Assembly: GCA_027038385.1 (NCBI GenBank)
Contig: JALVXE010000012.1
Coordinates: forward strand, 25,513-51,928
Length of the DNA: 26,416 nt
Source of the DNA: Thermotogaceae bacterium
GTDB taxonomy: Bacteria; Thermotogota; Thermotogae; Thermotogales; Thermotogaceae
Direction: 5' to 3'
Part shown: one piece after another, positions 24,279-26,416 of the stretch
How the letters are laid out: every line of letters starts with the position of its first letter
Numbering within the stretch: the first letter of the stretch is position 1
The notes under the pieces: model-generated
Database searches by the model: none
The model's input: the letters and a program-made list of their open reading frames with translations, nothing else
What the model was told of the DNA's origin: nothing
Program-made: the position numbers and the translations under genes

Positions 24279-25244
24279 TTATACGAGCTTTTTCATACGC
24301 CATACGAGCAGTATCCCAATGAGTATGGGTATGTAGTAGCTGTAGACGCGCCATGTAAAGAGCGCGAGTGTGATCGCATCGTAGCTAACAATGCCAGAAA
24401 GTGTTATGTGATAGATCCCCTCAACTCCGCCTGTAGCTCCTGGTGTTGGAGTGTAGTAGGCTATCGTGTTAATCAAGGACAGTACGGCCAATAGGTGAAA
24501 GAACCCCATTTTGAAATTTGGGTTGAAATGTTTAAAAATCATGTAAAAAGGTACTGCATGTATGCTTATGTTGACAAGCCACCACATCGTATCAAACACG
24601 AGAGCCAACGGTTTCTTCTTCCACACAGTTCTGACGCTTTCCTTTAAACTCAAGAGCCAGTCTTCAAGGTCTCTGCTCCTCTTGAAAATTCTGAAAAGAG
24701 GTTTCATGAGGAAGTGGAAAATATTCGGGGAGAACAGAAATAGAAGTATCAGTGCTGTCCACAGAAATTGGAATATGAAACCTAGCTTTATAAGAGTTTC
24801 CCCAACCATTCCGAAGTTGAGCTTCGACATGGCGTAATCGTATATAGCTATGTCGAGAACGAGCGTTGTTATAAACGATTCAAAAAGCCTCGTCATCACG
24901 AAATTAGTGGCATCTCCGGACTTGACCCCCAATTTTGATAGATGGTGAATCTGGAACGGCTGGCCTCCTATGTACATGGGTGTTATGTAGGAGAAGAAGT
25001 TCCCGAAGAAGAAATTCTCAAGAGAGTTCAAAAAGCTGATCTTATATCCAAGAAACCACATGAAAAGCTTTGTGCTCAAACCTCCAAATACATAAAGGAG
25101 AACGAATCCAAAAAACGTGATAAGGTGTATTTCGAGTGGAACCCCTTTGATGAAGTCCATACCTCCGCTAAAGAAACCTATGAGAATCATCGTCCCGAGG
25201 CTTATGGAAACGGCTATTATAGCGCTTATCAGAAATTTCTTCAC
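24279..25244 (-). CDS. UPF0104/LPG-synthase-TM family membrane protein, copy B
   Basis: Paralogue of the copy A protein: 321 residues, about eight TM helices. Shared signature IGGQPFQIHHLSKLG near residue 93 and YTPTPGATGGVEG near 260. The C-terminal TMs end in a short basic tail (WRMKKLV). GTG at 25244 overlaps the phosphatidyltransferase stop (GTGA), with AAGGAG upstream. A longer frame to 25418 runs inside the upstream gene and is not credible. Predicted to translocate or modify a lipid product made by its neighbours. Confidence 0.87.
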   Translation of the reverse strand: MKKFLISAIIAVSISLGTMILIGFFSGGMDFIKGVPLEIHLITFFGFVLLYVFGGLSTKLFMWFLGYKISFLNSLENFFFGNFFSYITPMYIGGQPFQIHHLSKLGVKSGDATNFVMTRLFESFITTLVLDIAIYDYAMSKLNFGMVGETLIKLGFIFQFLWTALILLFLFSPNIFHFLMKPLFRIFKRSRDLEDWLLSLKESVRTVWKKKPLALVFDTMWWLVNISIHAVPFYMIFKHFNPNFKMGFFHLLAVLSLINTIAYYTPTPGATGGVEGIYHITLSGIVSYDAITLALFTWRVYSYYIPILIGILLVWRMKKLV

Positions 25245-25930
25245 CGCTCCTTTTTCCCCTTTCCCTTGAAAATCCTGTTTATATCTTCCACGAAAACCAT
25301 GTATAAGGACATACCAACGGTTGTTAGAAAGTATCCAAAAGACAACACAACATACCCGCTCTTGACAAATCCAAATAGTGGTGCAAAGAAAAATTCCAGC
25401 ATTTCCAAATCCATCCATGTCACAAATGGTGTGAAAGAATAAGTCCCCTCTGGCTTTCTGAACATCTCCTCCTTGAAAGTTTCCTTAGCCTTTTCGTATG
25501 TCCAAATCCCCGCTCCAAACGATATACCCCAGACCAGAAACATAACCATCCATGTGAAGTTGCCTGAGCTTTCGTAAAGATTCCAGGCCAAGGCGAAAGA
25601 GGATCCAATGAGTCTCGTCGAATCGAACCACACCTCTAGAACGACTCCAAGGCGTGTTTTCTTATCCATTGCACGTGCGGAAGGTCCGTCCACCGAGTCG
25701 AACAAGAACGACAGAAGGTAAAAAACAGCCCCTACGGTGAGATTTCCCCCGAAGAATTCCCAGACTGTTAAGACGGCAAATAATCCAGAAAACAAAGATA
25801 TGACGTTCGGATGAATTCTTAGAAAGTTAACGTTCATCCACACCAGTGGTGCTGCTAACCTGTCCGCGAAGAAGTAGGACACCAAAGACGCGGGAGAATC
25901 GAAGTATTTGAAAGTATCCTTAAACCTCAT
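25241..25930 (-). CDS. CDP-alcohol phosphatidyltransferase family protein
   Basis: Integral membrane enzyme family that swaps CMP on a CDP-alcohol for another alcohol, making phospholipids or inositol phosphodiesters. It has 229 residues and about six TM helices. The signature DSVDGPSAR (78-86) is present, then G and, four residues later, E99, with D103. The consensus DxxDGxxAR-x8-GxxxDxxxD has aspartate where E99 stands, so one metal ligand is conservatively changed. ATG 25930 or GTG 25933, both near GAGGTT; the gene overlaps the aminotransferase by 11-14 bases. Headgroup not predictable from this alone; the aminotransferase next door hints at an amino-alcohol. Confidence 0.87.
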   Translation of the reverse strand: MRFKDTFKYFDSPASLVSYFFADRLAAPLVWMNVNFLRIHPNVISLFSGLFAVLTVWEFFGGNLTVGAVFYLLSFLFDSVDGPSARAMDKKTRLGVVLEVWFDSTRLIGSSFALAWNLYESSGNFTWMVMFLVWGISFGAGIWTYEKAKETFKEEMFRKPEGTYSFTPFVTWMDLEMLEFFFAPLFGFVKSGYVVLSFGYFLTTVGMSLYMVFVEDINRIFKGKGKKER

Positions 25931-26416
25931 CACACAGAACCTCTCTAATCGATTCTACCAACTTTTCGTTGTCTTCTCTGCTTCTAACAGACAACCTGAT
26001 GTACCTAGGTTCAGATATACCGAGCTTCCCCTGGCAATCCTTTATGAATATTCCCCTATCTAAAAGTTTCAGAGCCATTTCCTTGGAATTGTCAACTCTG
26101 CACAGAACGAAATTCGCTTGAGATGGGAAAACTTCTATGCCTTTTATCTTGGACAACTCTCTGATCAGAAAACTTCTCTCCTTGACTATCAGATCACACG
26201 CCAAAGAATAATCGTCTTTGTAAGATCCTATTTTCTGCAGGAAGTATTCCGCGAACGAATTTATGTTCCATATGGGCATGTTGTTCTCCACTTCTTTCAG
26301 GAGGTTTTCATCAGAAGTCGCCATCACGCCAAGTCTTATTCCAGGGACACCGTAGCTCTTGCTTATACTCTTGATGACGACGAGATTCGGGTACTTGAGT
26401 AACATCTCTTCATCAA
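25920..26416 (-). CDS. Class I aminotransferase (HisC/CobD-like), N-terminus outside window
   Basis: C-terminal part, about 164 residues, of a PLP enzyme of fold type I close to histidinol-phosphate aminotransferase and threonine-phosphate decarboxylase. SISKSYGVPGIRLG holds the PLP-binding lysine and the following arginine. Later, GIEVFPSQANFVLCRV and a C-terminal RYIRLSVRSREDNEKLV carry the substrate-carboxylate arginine. The frame is still open at base 26416. The missing part may hold an extra N-terminal domain, for example a nucleotidyltransferase as in some fusions of this type. The stop overlaps the phosphatidyltransferase start, so the two are coupled. Confidence 0.85.
   Translation of the reverse strand, partial: DEEMLLKYPNLVVIKSISKSYGVPGIRLGVMATSDENLLKEVENNMPIWNINSFAEYFLQKIGSYKDDYSLACDLIVKERSFLIRELSKIKGIEVFPSQANFVLCRVDNSKEMALKLLDRGIFIKDCQGKLGISEPRYIRLSVRSREDNEKLVESIREVLCDEV

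Noticed and set aside
24942..25442. Open frame of 166 codons on the plus strand opposite the UPF0104 copy B gene
   Set aside because: It overlaps two well-supported genes on the other strand; its product has low complexity and no family resemblance.

Overview
The window is bacterial and almost entirely coding. It very probably comes from a member of the Thermotogota: the visible S12, S7 and EF-G sequences closely resemble my memory of the Thermotoga maritima proteins. AGA/AGG arginine and ATA isoleucine codons are frequent, as in thermophiles. I could not run a search, so genus is not claimed. No rRNA, tRNA, insertion sequence, CRISPR array or prophage was seen, and no gene-free stretch exceeds 300 bases.

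Region 1 (1-4890, minus strand): the str operon start, rpsL-rpsG-fusA (fusA runs off the window), preceded by an RND-superfamily exporter gene. The exporter gene is cut by a single in-frame TGA at a conserved glycine position. Region 2 (4890-7530): a 200-base divergent control region with a 20-base tandem duplication, GAAC-type inverted repeats and a near-perfect CIRCE operator. It drives a ClpC-type AAA+ unfoldase gene that ends in a strong terminator. Region 3 (7533-10861, minus): a THI5/NMT1-type periplasmic binding protein, with no ABC permease or ATPase nearby, translationally coupled to a methyl-accepting chemotaxis protein.

Region 4 (10993-17481, plus): a compact nine-gene run, minD-minE-yjbQ-(degenerate ManC-like gene)-tatD-gdpd-DUF4438-holB-ricT, mostly with overlapping stops and starts. 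It mixes division-site placement, DNA replication, RNA-processing control and small-molecule enzymes. Between yjbQ and the ManC-like gene a terminator hairpin competes with a hairpin that hides the next ribosome binding site. Region 5 (17478-26416, minus): a second compact run. In transcription order it holds an aminotransferase (5' end outside), a CDP-alcohol phosphatidyltransferase, then two successive pairs of UPF0104/LPG-synthase-type membrane protein plus membrane-bound GT2 glycosyltransferase, then HIT, asparaginase, AI-2E-type transporter and a membrane-anchored TPR protein. The first six genes look like a lipid-headgroup and glycolipid/polysaccharide assembly line. The two long operons converge and share the four bases CTAG as both stop codons.

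Most interesting for follow-up: the duplicated UPF0104-GT2 cassette beside a CDP-alcohol phosphatidyltransferase with a D-to-E change in its signature; the doubly degenerate ManC-like protein and the RNA switch in front of it; the nonsense-split RND exporter; two genes that appear to start at CTG; and the binding-protein/chemoreceptor pair.
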